In this document: positions 35,067 through 43,822 of the stretch, piece by piece
How the letters are laid out: every line of letters begins with the position of its first letter
Position numbering within the stretch: position 1 is the first letter of the stretch
Source: Streptomyces sp. NBC_00539
Lineage (GTDB): Bacteria; Actinomycetota; Actinomycetes; Streptomycetales; Streptomycetaceae
NCBI RefSeq assembly: GCF_036346105.1
Contig: NZ_CP107811.1
Span: 62,001-126,000 of the forward strand
Length of the DNA: 64,000 nucleotides
Direction of reading: 5' to 3'
Notes under the pieces: generated by a model
What the model saw: the letters and a program-made list of their open reading frames with translations, nothing else
What the model was told of the DNA's origin: nothing
The model's database searches: none
Program-made: the position numbers and the translations under genes

Positions 35067-36179
35067 ATGAATACGCCACCATCGCCGTCCGGAGCGGAGC
35101 ACACAGACGGGTCCTCCGTCGGCCTGGGCGCTCTCGTACCGCTGACGCGGCCCGGCTGGGTCGAGGCGGGCCGACACCTGCTCGCAGGACTCGAGCTGGC
35201 CGCTCGTGAGGTCAACGATGCTGGCGGGATCGACGGCAGACCACTGGAGTTGGTGGTCCGGGATACCGCGGCGGATCCGGAGCGGGCCGCGGCGGCCGTG
35301 GAGGAATTGGCCGGCCTGGGCGTGGCCGCTGTGGCGGGCGAGTACCACAGCGTCGTCGCCCGCGCAGCCGCCGCCCGCGCCGACGCCCTCGGCGTGCCGT
35401 TCCTCTGCTCGTCCGCGGTGCTCGACGCGCTCACCGAGGAGCCGACGGAGTGGGTCGCGCGCCTGGCCCCGGCCCAGTCCCACGGCTGGGAGATCTACGC
35501 GGACTTCCTCCTCGGCGCGGGCCGGCGTCGGATCGCCGTGGCGACCCAGCCGAGCGTTTACTGGGCCTCAGGGACCCGCGTCCTGCGGGACCACCTCGTT
35601 GCGCGCGGCGGCACCGTCGTCGAGCTCGACACGACCGCGCTCACCCCCGAGGCCCTGTGCGATGTACTCGTCGGCCACGGCGCGACGGCGCTCCTTCTGC
35701 TGGTGGGCCATCCGGAACCGGCGGTGCCGATCGTCAGGGCCGTCCGGGGCGACCGGCGGCTCGCGGAGATCCTGATCGGCGCTCCGGCCGGACAACCGGA
35801 GTTCGCCGAATGGGCCGTGTTGCTGGGCGAGGACGGCGCCGGGATCCCGTTCCTGCGCTACCTGCCCGAGCGCCTCGGTCCGCTCGGGCAACGCGTCGGG
35901 AACGAGCTCCGCGAGCGCCTGGGCGAAGCGCCCTCCTTCGTCGCCTTCGAGGGCTGGGACACCGTCGCCGTCCTCGCCGAGGTGTTGCGTTCCCACGGCA
36001 CGGACCGGGCGGCCATCGCCGCGTCGTGGCCGCGCGTGGTGGTCGAGGGTACCCGCGGGCCGGTCCGGTTCTCCCGCACGCCGGGCATCAGCGTGTGGCA
36101 ATGGGCTTGGACACCAATCCAAGTCGTTGACCGGGACCCGGCGGAACCCGATCGTTTTCGTATCCTCCACGTCGGCTGA
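35067..36179 (+). CDS. periplasmic-binding-type (Leu/Ile/Val ABC receptor-like) protein without signal peptide
   Basis: A 370-residue type I binding fold: GLGALVPLTRPGWVEAGRHL, LAAREVNDAGGIDGRPLELV, VRDTAADPERAAAAVEELAG, VAGEYHSVVARAAAARADAL and FVAFEGWDTVAVLAEVLRSH. This is the LivK/AmiC family that binds amino acids, amides or similar ligands. There is no signal peptide or lipobox at the ATG (AGGGAGACG upstream) and no permease or ATPase neighbours. A cytoplasmic ligand sensor like AmiC is a possible alternative to transport. It is intact and alone between mobile-element relics. Confidence 0.82.
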   Translation: MNTPPSPSGAEHTDGSSVGLGALVPLTRPGWVEAGRHLLAGLELAAREVNDAGGIDGRPLELVVRDTAADPERAAAAVEELAGLGVAAVAGEYHSVVARAAAARADALGVPFLCSSAVLDALTEEPTEWVARLAPAQSHGWEIYADFLLGAGRRRIAVATQPSVYWASGTRVLRDHLVARGGTVVELDTTALTPEALCDVLVGHGATALLLLVGHPEPAVPIVRAVRGDRRLAEILIGAPAGQPEFAEWAVLLGEDGAGIPFLRYLPERLGPLGQRVGNELRERLGEAPSFVAFEGWDTVAVLAEVLRSHGTDRAAIAASWPRVVVEGTRGPVRFSRTPGISVWQWAWTPIQVVDRDPAEPDRFRILHVG

Positions 36180-36299
36180 GAAAACATGGAAGACCGACTG
36201 CCCAGATCTGTCCGAACTTGAGGCTGTCTACGTGCCCACGCAGGCTCTCAGCTTCGCGGCCGGAGCCACGAACGCATCCTCGGACTATCGCGCGGCAAT

Positions 36300-36400
36300 C
36301 GTCGTGAGGGCGTGTTCCAACCGTGCTGGTCACAGCCATTGATGGCCGCGACCAGCACGGTCGCCTCGTAGCGGACGGCGATGTTGATGCCCCTATGGAT
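36300..36400 (-). pseudogene. possible IS5-type transposase tail
   Basis: The reverse strand reads INIAVRYEATVLVAAINGC, close to the AVRYEATVLVAAIN-like end of IS5-family DDE transposases. It is only about 20 residues long. Confidence 0.35.
36320..36361. repeat. 12-bp inverted repeat
   Basis: ACCGTGCTGGTC (36320-36331) and GACCAGCACGGT (36350-36361) are perfectly complementary around an 18-base spacer. It lies inside the IS5-like tail, so it may mark an IS end or a deletion joint rather than a terminator. Confidence 0.5.
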
Positions 36401-36401
36401 G

Positions 36402-36790
36402 TCAACAGAGGGATCCCGCGGCTCCGGTCTGGCCCGCCGGAGGGATTGCCGGGACGATCAGTCGGTAGATCTCTCGTGCGGCGTAGCGCTTGAGACAACT
36501 GATGATCTCCCGGCGTGTCTTGCCCTCGGCCAGACGTCGTTGCAGGTAGGCGCGGGTGCGATCGTCCCAGCGCAGGCGGCTGAGGGTGATTCGGTAGAGG
36601 GTGACGTTTGCCTGACTCTCGCCCCGCGGTTCAGCCGGCGGCGCTGTGTCTTCCGGGAAGACGCTTCGACCGGGCTGGTGCCGCATAGGGCCGCGAAGGA
36701 GGCCTAGCTGGCGAGTCGCTCAGGGTTGTCGCCGGCCGCGACGAGCAGGGCAGCGGCGCTGTCCGGGCCGACGCCGCGAACTTCCAGCAG
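36402..36790 (-). pseudogene. IS110-family transposase C-terminal remnant
   Basis: The relic reads EVRGVGPDSAAALLVAAGDN, a TAG stop where a sense codon is expected, then ASFAALCGTSPVEASSGKTQ in the same frame. After an indel near 36625 it continues ANVTLYRITLSRLRWDDRTR, LAEGKTRREIISCLKRYAAR. This is the Transposase_20 domain of IS110; the DEDD catalytic domain is missing. Confidence 0.75.
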
Positions 36791-36802
36791 ACCTGGCGTA
36801 CT

Positions 36803-36866
36803 GCTGTCGGCCTGCACCCGGCTGATCTCCACCCGCGAATGCCGGCCGTGGTCACTATCCTGTGCG
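36803..36866 (-). repeat. 63-bp copy of lamin-tail gene sequence
   Basis: CTGTCGGCCTGxACCCGGCT, GATCTCCACCCGCGAATGCC, GGCCGTGxTCAC, TCCTG and GCGGT match 28680-28743 with about five differences. In frame it encodes DHGRHSRVEISRVQADS joined directly to the IS110 relic. Confidence 0.75.
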
Positions 36867-37224
36867 GTTTCTCCGACATGGTGTTCGGCCTGCTCTCGAT
36901 GCTCGGCCATGACTTCTCGCCCCCCTGCTGACCCTGTCCGACATCCTGTGGCGCGTGCAGCATCTGGCCCTGCACCGCGCTGGCGGTGGGCCGACCACCG
37001 ACCTTGCCGCGGGCGGGTGGCGGTCGCGGGTGCCGATCAAGGTTGTTCCGGCGACGACGTGCAGGCGATGAGCCCCTTCGCGCCCCGCTTCGGCCGAACG
37101 CGAAGGGGCTTGACCCCTCACCGGCTACCACTCCGCCCGCACCGCCAGGCCCTGAGGGTCTGGATCCGGCCCTGTGTTGCCCTTCTTGGCGTGCGGGCGA
37201 ATGGTCGGGTGGGGAGGGGGCGGT
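36867..37224. other. unassigned debris
   Basis: No coherent frame on either strand between the lamin-tail copy and the Tn3 remnant. Confidence 0.4.
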
Positions 37225-37440
37225 GCCCGGTCGGGGTGGCCGGTGGCGGCCATCTCCGGCTTCACCCCGCCGTCCAGGTTCAGCAGGGTGTCCAGGATGA
37301 ACAGCGAGTCGCGCGGGGCACCCGGCACGACCATCTGCCCGATGCCCGCGAGCTGGCTATTTGCGGCATTTATCCATGTAATGCCCTTTTTGAAGTGGTA
37401 GTACTTCGTCGACGGGTTGGCGCTGATGGCCGCTTGGGGA
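37225..37440 (-). pseudogene. Tn3-family transposase fragment
   Basis: The reverse strand reads KYYHFKKGITWINAANSQLA, GIGQMVVPGAPRDSLFILDT and LLNLDGGVKPEMAAT. This is the central DDE region of actinobacterial Tn3-type transposases (about 1000 residues when complete). Both ends are lost. Confidence 0.75.
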
Positions 37441-37839
37441 CCACGAACCGCAGCCCGTCCACCGATCGCCGCCGACGCCTGGGGGGTGTACTTCCGCGAC
37501 GGCGGCCGCCTCGCCCGCGGCCTGAAGGTGGAGTTCACCGACGTCCAGGAGATCCGGATCGACCTCTGGCCGGCGGGCCCTCCTAGGGCGCCACCCAACT
37601 GTGCCTGAGGGGGGCGCAAGGGCCGCCCTTGGCCGTACGAGCGGCTCCCGGCCATCAGCCGTTCCTGGTGCCGCGTGCGGGGACGGAGCGAGGGCTGGCA
37701 CATGTCCGCCAAGCGGGTCGTCTACCCGCCGGACATGCAGGCACGGTTACTCGCAATCGGTTTTCGTGACGTTGGGAGGCTGGTCTAGGCTGCCGAGGTC
37801 GTCGTCCACCGAGGCCGGCGCGGCCAGGAGAGACAGACG
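37441..37839. other. unassigned; upstream region of SpoIIE-type gene
   Basis: A + frame ending at 37608 contains DAWGVYFRDGGRLARGLKVE and FTDVQEIRIDLWPAGP, which may be a fragment of an unknown protein. The last 150 bases should hold the promoter of the phosphatase operon. Confidence 0.35.
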
Positions 37840-39273
37840 ATGCCGCAAGCGGAACACGCGACCAGCCCGGCGGGCAAGCCGGACCGGCAGACGCTCAGCG
37901 CCGTGGAAGAAGCGGCCCGGATGGACGCGGTGCGCCGGTACGACATCCTCGACACCCCTCCGGACGGCGCGTTCGACCGCGTCGCGGCGATGGCGGCCCG
38001 GCTGTTCAAAGTGCCGGTGGCGAGCGTGACGATCGTGGACGAGGACCGGATCTGGTTCAAGGCCGCCCACGGCTTGGAAGGCGTCAGCGAGATCAGCCGG
38101 GAGCCGGGCCTGTGCGGCTCGGCGATCCTCGCCGACGACACACTGGTGATCCCGGACACACTCACCGACCCCGTCGCCTTCGACAACGGCCTGGTCACCG
38201 GGCCGATGGGCGTCCGCTTCTACGCCGCCGCGCCGATCATCACCGGCGACGGACACCGGCTGGGCACCGTCAACATCCTCGACACCAAGCCCCGCCTTAT
38301 CACCGAGGACGACACCGCCACCCTCGCGGACCTGGCCGCGATCGTGCTCGACGAGCTGGAGATGCGCCTGGCGGCGCTGAACGCCCTGCGCGCCGAGCAG
38401 GAGCGGCGCATCGAGCAGGAGGAGGCCCGGCAGCGCGCGGACCAGGACAAGAACGCCATCCAGGCGTTCGCCTCCACCCTCCAGCGCACCCTGCTGCCGC
38501 CGGCACTGCCGGTGGTACCGGGCCTGGAGCTGGCCTGCCACTACGCCACCGCCTCCCCGCAGAACGTGGGCGGCGACTTCTACGACGTCTTCCCCCTCGG
38601 CGGGAAGAGGTGGGCGTTCTTCCTCGGAGACGTGTGCGGCAAGGGCCCAGAAGCCGCCGCCCTGACCTCCCTGACCCGCTACACCCTGCGCGCCGCAGCC
38701 CTGATCGACCCCGACCCCGATGTCGTCCTCACCTCGCTGAACACGGCGCTGCTCCTCGACCCGGCTGTCGGCACCCGGTTTTGCACCGCCGTCTTCGGCG
38801 TCCTCGAACCGCACGAGAGGGAAGGGTTCACGGTCACGGTGGCCACCGGTGGGCACCCCCCGGCCTACCACCTGCGCGCCTCCGGAGCGGTAGAAGCGGT
38901 GCAGCCCAAGGGAGGCATGCTCATCGGCGCGCTCGCTGGCGCGCACTTCGCCTCCCTCACCGTTCACCTCGCCCCGGGCGAAGGACTGCTCCTCTACACC
39001 GACGGGCTGACCGAGGCCCGCACCCTGGGGGGAGACATGGTCGGAGAAGAGGGGCTGACCCGTTTCCTCGCCGCGCGCACCGGGCCTGTCAGTGCGGCGG
39101 CGGTCATAGGGGACACCGTCGACCTCATCGACGCCATGCCCCATGGTGCCGGTGACGACGTCGCCCTGCTGGCCCTGTCCGTCCCCCTCGCCGACGCCGC
39201 GGACGGCCTCACCGCGACCGCTACCGCCCACACCGTCGCCCCTGCCGGCGAGACGTCGGAGAGCCGACCGTGA
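37840..39273 (+). CDS. GAF-SpoIIE (RsbU-like PP2C) serine phosphatase
   Basis: A 477-residue protein with an N-terminal GAF domain (about 25-185: RYDILDTPPDGAFDRVAAMA, FKAAHGLEGVSEISREPGLC, PIITGDGHRLGTVNILD). A coiled linker of Glu/Arg follows (185-225), then a PP2C-type SpoIIE domain (225-455) with metal Asps in QNVGGDFYDVFPLGG, FFLGDVCGKGPEAAAL and LLLYTDGLTEARTLGG. Such proteins dephosphorylate STAS anti-anti-sigma factors in response to a signal sensed by GAF. The stop overlaps the GTG of the STAS gene, its probable substrate. Confidence 0.9.
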   Translation: MPQAEHATSPAGKPDRQTLSAVEEAARMDAVRRYDILDTPPDGAFDRVAAMAARLFKVPVASVTIVDEDRIWFKAAHGLEGVSEISREPGLCGSAILADDTLVIPDTLTDPVAFDNGLVTGPMGVRFYAAAPIITGDGHRLGTVNILDTKPRLITEDDTATLADLAAIVLDELEMRLAALNALRAEQERRIEQEEARQRADQDKNAIQAFASTLQRTLLPPALPVVPGLELACHYATASPQNVGGDFYDVFPLGGKRWAFFLGDVCGKGPEAAALTSLTRYTLRAAALIDPDPDVVLTSLNTALLLDPAVGTRFCTAVFGVLEPHEREGFTVTVATGGHPPAYHLRASGAVEAVQPKGGMLIGALAGAHFASLTVHLAPGEGLLLYTDGLTEARTLGGDMVGEEGLTRFLAARTGPVSAAAVIGDTVDLIDAMPHGAGDDVALLALSVPLADAADGLTATATAHTVAPAGETSESRP

Positions 39274-39641
39274 CCGATTTCACCCTCACCGCACAGCACA
39301 CCGAAGGCGACCTCGCCCTGGCCCACGTCGCCGGGGAACTCGACATGGCCACTGCCCCCCGCCTGCGCGCCCAGGCACTGGCTCTGATCGAACAAGGCCA
39401 CCAGCACCTGATCCTGGACCTCGAAGCCGTCACCTTCTGCGACTCCTCCGGCTTCAACGCGCTGGTCGGCATCTATCGCTGCGCCAAGGCAGCCGAGGGC
39501 ACCCTGGTTCTTGCCGCCGTCCCCGACCGCCTTGAGCGGCTACTGGACCTCACCGGCCTGAGCGCCTTGCTGCCCGCCCACCCCACCGCGGCCCACGCCC
39601 TTGTCGCGCACACCCGCAGCCAGGACACGTCCCCCGCGTAA
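39270..39641 (+). CDS. STAS-domain anti-sigma factor antagonist
   Basis: A 123-residue RsbV/SpoIIAA-type protein: LALAHVAGELDMATAPRLRA, HLILDLEAVTFCDSSGFNAL, with the phosphorylatable Ser in CDSSG. The GTG start overlaps the phosphatase stop (GTGA), so translation is coupled. In partner switching, the dephosphorylated form captures an RsbW-like kinase and frees a sigma factor. No kinase or sigma gene is adjacent; the nearest HATPase is at 60065. Confidence 0.9.
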   Translation: MTDFTLTAQHTEGDLALAHVAGELDMATAPRLRAQALALIEQGHQHLILDLEAVTFCDSSGFNALVGIYRCAKAAEGTLVLAAVPDRLERLLDLTGLSALLPAHPTAAHALVAHTRSQDTSPA

Positions 39642-39667
39642 CCTCCCGCGGGCACCGTCCCGAGTGT

Positions 39668-39856
39668 GTGCCGCGTCGGATCAACGGCAGCGACCTGTTC
39701 GTCGCCAGCACCTTGTGGGCCTCGCGTTCCAGCCGTACGGGGCCTGCGGCACCAGCCGATCCCAGGCTCGTCGCCGCAGCCCTCGGCATGGACCCCGAAG
39801 GCGTCATGATCTACCTCGCCGACCATGTCGATGTAGGACGCCTCCCCGAGGCGTAA
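39668..39856 (+). pseudogene. possible integrase C-terminal remnant
   Basis: ADPRLVAAALGMDPEGVMIY and LADHVDVGRLPEA resemble the last residues of a class of Streptomyces site-specific integrases. Only about 30 residues are convincing. Confidence 0.35.
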
Positions 39857-39898
39857 TCTCCGCGACGGGTGGCTCTTCCGTGATCTACCGTTCAACCG

Positions 39899-40363
39899 AT
39901 GCGCACCCACGACTCCGACCTCGACACGCCGACCGTCGTGACCGTCCGCTGCCGGAACAACCACTCCGTCAGCGTGAGGCTCCGCGACCCTTCCCGGCCT
40001 GACGGGGACCGCGTGCAATACGCCGTCGAGGCGTCCGCGCCAGGGCTGACCGCTCGCGTTGACCCGGTGGTCGCCTGGAACTGGGGCACCGACCTGGCGC
40101 CCTTCCTGGAGGGGCTGGCGGCCGACTTCCGCGGTTGGGACGGGCAGCGGGACTGGCAGACCAACGACCACGATCTCACCATCAGCGCGGTCTTCCGCTC
40201 CGGCGGTCACGTCAGGCTGACCTGGACTCTTCGCCCATGGAGAAGTGCAGCCGGCGGCTGGGAGGCATCCGTCACGACGTGGCTCGACGCTGGCGAGCAG
40301 ATGTCTGCACTCGCGGTCGATGTCCGACGCTTCCTCACACAGCAGGACGGCAGCCGTCGCTGA
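39899..40363 (+). CDS. DUF6228 family protein
   Basis: The 154-residue protein contains VRCRNNHSVSVRLRDPSRPD, LAADFRGWDGQRDWQTNDHD and SGGHVRLTWTLRPW, the DUF6228 pattern: an all-beta domain found mainly in Streptomyces. Its role is unknown. The downstream gene starts 44 bases inside it in another frame, so the two are probably expressed together. Confidence 0.8.
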   Translation: MRTHDSDLDTPTVVTVRCRNNHSVSVRLRDPSRPDGDRVQYAVEASAPGLTARVDPVVAWNWGTDLAPFLEGLAADFRGWDGQRDWQTNDHDLTISAVFRSGGHVRLTWTLRPWRSAAGGWEASVTTWLDAGEQMSALAVDVRRFLTQQDGSRR

Positions 40364-40826
40364 CCTTCAACTCGTCTGGACTCTCAAGGGACACGGGTGG
40401 GCCGACTGCAGCATCGATGACGGGCAAACCGACACCGAAGTCACAGCCTCGTACATCACCAGCGCCCCCGAGGACCTCCTGACGGCGATCGCCCGGCTGA
40501 TTGGTGGTGAGGCCCAGACGCGTGCCCAGTTTGAGGCAGAGCCCACCGCTTTCCGGTGGATCTTCTACCGTGCGGGCAACGACGTGTGGATCCGCCTCCT
40601 TCAGCTACCGGACGGCGCCAAACACGACAACGCCGGGACCGAGATCTGGTCGACCCAGCAAAGCGTCGACGCTGTGGCGGGAGCAGTGATCCGCTGCTTC
40701 GACGAACTCGCCAAGAAGTACGGTGAGAGCGGATACCACGGCAAGTGGGGCGAACACTTCCCCCGCACCGAACTCGAAGCCCTGAGATCGTTCTGGCGCA
40801 CACACCGGTCCGACCCGGCAGTCTGA
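40320..40826 (+). CDS. hypothetical protein, 168 aa
   Basis: The conserved-looking part begins LQLVWTLKGHGWADCSIDDG, with APEDLLTAIARLIGGEAQTR, FRWIFYRAGNDVWIRLLQLP and YHGKWGEHFPRTELEALRSF. It appears soluble, alpha/beta and acidic. I recall similar immunity-like or regulatory proteins in streptomycetes without a defined function. The ATG at 40320 is the only convenient start before the conserved part and overlaps the DUF6228 gene. A short leader (SDASSHSRTA) looks non-conserved, so a later start is possible. Confidence 0.7.
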   Translation: MSDASSHSRTAAVADLQLVWTLKGHGWADCSIDDGQTDTEVTASYITSAPEDLLTAIARLIGGEAQTRAQFEAEPTAFRWIFYRAGNDVWIRLLQLPDGAKHDNAGTEIWSTQQSVDAVAGAVIRCFDELAKKYGESGYHGKWGEHFPRTELEALRSFWRTHRSDPAV

Positions 40827-40829
40827 ACC

Positions 40830-41226
40830 CCCGAACCCGCGACCTGCACGTTCACTCCGTGGCGCCGGTGTTTGTGGGAGTAGTTGGCCCGGCCGTCGCC
40901 GACCCGGTCGCACTCGGCGAGGGTGCGTCGAGCAGGATGAAGTCGGGATCGCGCTCGCGCAGCGTCTTGAGCAGGCCCGGTGCTCGTTCGGCGAGCAGGT
41001 CGACGACCGCGCGGGTGTAGGCGTGGGCGGTGGACTCGCTGATCCCGAACCCGGCGGCGATCTTCGCCAGAGTGGTGTGGCTTCGCAGGTACACCAGTGC
41101 CACCATCGCCCGCTGGGACGGACGGAGCTTGCAGCGCCGGTCGCCCTCACGAGTGACAACCAGCATGGAACTGACCCACTCCACGAGCGCATGAGGCAGG
41201 TCAAGTGCGGCAGGATGGATGACCAA
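40830..41226 (-). pseudogene. IS5-family transposase N-terminal remnant
   Basis: [40 protein letters not shown] and [20 protein letters not shown] form the helix-turn-helix of an IS5-family transposase. LLD should continue as [20 protein letters not shown], which lies one frame over after loss of a G near 40927. Homology stops at VNVQV, leaving about 140 residues, so the catalytic domain is absent. Confidence 0.75.
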
Positions 41227-41243
41227 CGAGGCTCCCGAGCAAC

Positions 41244-41490
41244 GTGATTGAGACGTCAGACATCTCGATCAACAGCTCGGGGGCCTCGTTCGTTGCGCTT
41301 CACGACCACCACCCGATCGGTGGCCAACTCGAAGAAGCTCATTGCTCGCCGTCTTGGCCCTCTGGACGCTGGCCGCCACCGCCCTGGGTCTTCTGCTCGC
41401 CCGCCACATCCACCGCACGCCCGTAACCACGGACTGCGCGGAGGCAGGACATCACGGTGACGTAGCCACAAGCGTCACAGGAAGCCGATG
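41244..41490 (+). other. possible small membrane protein fragment
   Basis: From about 41338 a frame reads LLAVLALWTLAATALGLLLA, RHIHRTPVTTDCAEAGHHG to a TGA at 41490. It is a plausible single helix with a short tail, but it lacks a clear start and site. Confidence 0.3.
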
Positions 41491-41637
41491 AACTTCAGGC
41501 AGTCTGCTGTGAGCCTCTCCCTTCCTCAAGCGCGGTGTCCGGGCCTTCCACCGGCCGCGCGGCCTTCAGGAGAAGAGAAGAGCAGTCGCCGGCTGATCCG
41601 CGCAATCACCGCCGCCAGCGCGAACATCACCGGCGCG

Positions 41638-42465
41638 CTCCCGACCCTCTCATCACCGTTCTGGACACCGGCGTGCTGCCCGCCGAGCTGACCGAGATGG
41701 CCCTGTACTGCCGGGCCAAGGCCCGCAAGGACCTCAGCGAGAGCGCCACCGCCCGCGCCGGGATGCAGCAGGTCGCCGACGCAAACGGCCGCATCGCGCC
41801 CAAGGGCCGCCGTACCTGGCCAACCTGGCCCGGGCCGGCAACTTCCCCACCGCCTTGGCCGCCGTCCCCACCCTGGGCTGGAAGAACCGCTACCACCGCG
41901 CCCTCGGCGACATCCGCTGGTCCCACGCCGACACCACGGCCGCCGTCGCCGCCTTCGAAGCCTGCCGCGCGGAAGCCGAGCAGCACGGCGCTGCCGGCGA
42001 ACGCGCCATCATGCAGGTCCGCCTCGCCCTCGCCGTCTCCTTCGCCGACCCCGACCGCGCCGACGACGAGCTCGCCCTCGCCCACCAGCTCCTAGACGGC
42101 CTAGACCAGCGCTCCAACACACTCCTTGCCCAGGTCGTCGCCCTGATCAAGGACGCCGGAACCAGCGACGTCACCGACCGCGCCCAGAGCCTGAACGCCG
42201 AGAGCGAGGCCGCAGGGCTTCCCTTCCTCCACCGGTTCGTGGAACTCGCCCTCGCCTTCCACAACGCCGTCCGCGGCAAGGACCAGCACCTCGCAGCCAC
42301 CATCGACCGGCTGCGCGCTGACCGCCACCGGCGACTTCGCCTACTTCACCGACATCGCTCACTTCGTGGGCGCCCTGCCCCTGCCGGAGACGTGGACCAC
42401 CTGCTGGACCAGGAGCGATGACGACGTCCGCTCTGAGTGCCGCGGCCTCGACCAGTCCCGGCAGA
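41638..42465 (+). pseudogene. C-terminal part of a TPR-type regulatory ATPase, frameshifted
   Basis: It starts TVLDTGVLPAELTEMALYCR with ARAGMQQVADANGRIAPKGR. After an indel near 41815 it continues ALAAVPTLGWKNRYHRALGD, VAAFEACRAEAEQHGAAGER and DPDRADDELALAHQLLDGLD. After another near 42318 the end reads TGDFAYFTDIAHFVGALPLP. The helical repeats resemble the tail of Streptomyces TPR/NB-ARC-like proteins. The nucleotide-binding domain is missing. Confidence 0.55.
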
Positions 42466-42599
42466 AACACCTGCGCGCCGGCAACTGACCCTGGACGAAC
42501 GATGGCCCCGACCAACTAGGACCGCGAGCTGGTCGACACCGCCGCGCCCGACAGAAGCCACCGGCTTCACGTAGGTGAAGGCGAGCCGTTCACCTGGCC

Positions 42600-43385
42600 G
42601 AGATGACTTGGCCGTCGAACCTCACAGGTGCGTCCGGTCAGGACCGTTCCCGCCCCGGGCGCCGCCCGTCAGGGCCTTTACGAGTTGGTCGTGGGTCATG
42701 GTGGAGCGGCCGGGGACGTGCGCGGCCGCGCCTTCTTGTAAAGCTCTGCCTTCGTCAGGGACTGGAGGGACTCGGCGTTTGAGGTGACCCGCTTCTTCGC
42801 CGGCTCGGCCGTCTCCTTCTGGCGGCGGCTCGTGGTGGCCTTCTCGCGGGTGTCATTGGGGCTGCGGGCCCGTTCGACGCCGGCGCGCAGGGCTTCCATG
42901 AGGTCAACGGCGCCTGTGCCTTCGCCGGGGGGCTCGGACTTCTCGACGTTCTCACCGGTCTTCTTCGCGTCGATGAGGGCGGCGACCTTCTCCTGGAAGG
43001 TGTCGCTGAAGGAGTCGGGGTCCCCAGTCGATGGCCAGGGCGTTGATCAGTTGCTCGGCCATCTTCATCTCCTTCTCGGAAACCTTCACTGCGCCGGGCA
43101 GGTCCGGGATCTCTTGGCGGGGGTCTCGGATCTCGTCCGCCCAGTGAAGGATGTGGAGGGTCAGGATGCCGAGCGCCTCGTCCGCCTGGAGCTGCGACGA
43201 GGTACTCGTGGCCGCGCATGACGAAGGTGGCGACGCCAGCCCGGTTGGCTTCGGCGATGGCTGTCAGCAGCAGCGCGTAGACGTTGCCGGACTCTCTGCG
43301 CCGGGGCCGAGGTAGTACGTCTTGTCGAAGAAGATCGGATCGACCGCGGCCAGGTCGACGAGCCGTCCCGCCACGGCAGGGAGCG
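42600..43385 (-). pseudogene. ku: Ku-type DNA end-binding protein, truncated and frameshifted
   Basis: In successive frames the reverse strand gives VDLAAVDPIFFDKTYYLGPG, GVATFVMRGHEYLV, ALGILTLHILHWADEIRDPR, EKEMKMAEQLINALAIDW, EKVAALIDAKKTGENVEKSE and VDLMEALRAGVERARSPNDT. The basic tail ends ELYKK and PGRSTMTHDQLVKALTGG. This covers the core and C-terminus of bacterial Ku. The first 90 or so residues are replaced by unrelated sequence, and four single-base indels break the frame (near 43295, 43195, 43023, 42728). Confidence 0.75.
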
Positions 43386-43419
43386 GCGGCTCAGGTCGTG
43401 GCCGCTGGATACGACCAGC

Positions 43420-43722
43420 ACGTCGAGGTCCGCCTGAGGCCCGATTTCGATGCCGCCCGAGCCCTCGATGATCACCCCGGCGCCGATCGGGACGGTGGCG
43501 TCGTCGCGGGGCGGGCGGCCGTCGCAGGCGTCGGCGACCGCGTCGACCAGGGTGTGCGTACGACCTCCCGGGGTGCTCGGCGGCGGTCTTGCGCAGGAGG
43601 GCGGGCAGGTCGACCGCTTCGGCCTCGCGTTCCTGCACGTGATCAGGGGCGGCTGCCTTGCCGGGCCCCCTCGGCCACGAGTTGTTCGGGGTATTCCGCT
43701 TGTTGTGGGGTGATCCGGGCAG
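43420..43722 (-). other. unassigned, perhaps end of a PP2C/SpoIIE phosphatase
   Basis: Reverse frames read VDLPALLRKTAAEHPGRSYA then HTLVDAVADACDGRPPRDDA, which could be the end of a SpoIIE-type phosphatase (final DDAT motif). It is joined to the Ku remnant. Low confidence. Confidence 0.3.
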
Positions 43723-43822
43723 GTGGGGAGGGAACCACCGTGCGAGTGTCGCCGCCGGCCGTCGCCCTCCGGGCGGGAACATCCTCAGTGTGCGCGGCGC
43801 CGTACCGCTCTGGAGGTCTCGT

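Noticed and set aside
36320-36361. Perfect 12-bp inverted repeat as a terminator of the binding-protein gene.
   Set aside because: The loop is 18 bases, the distance to the stop is 140 bases and one arm codes the IS5-like tail, so an element scar is more likely.
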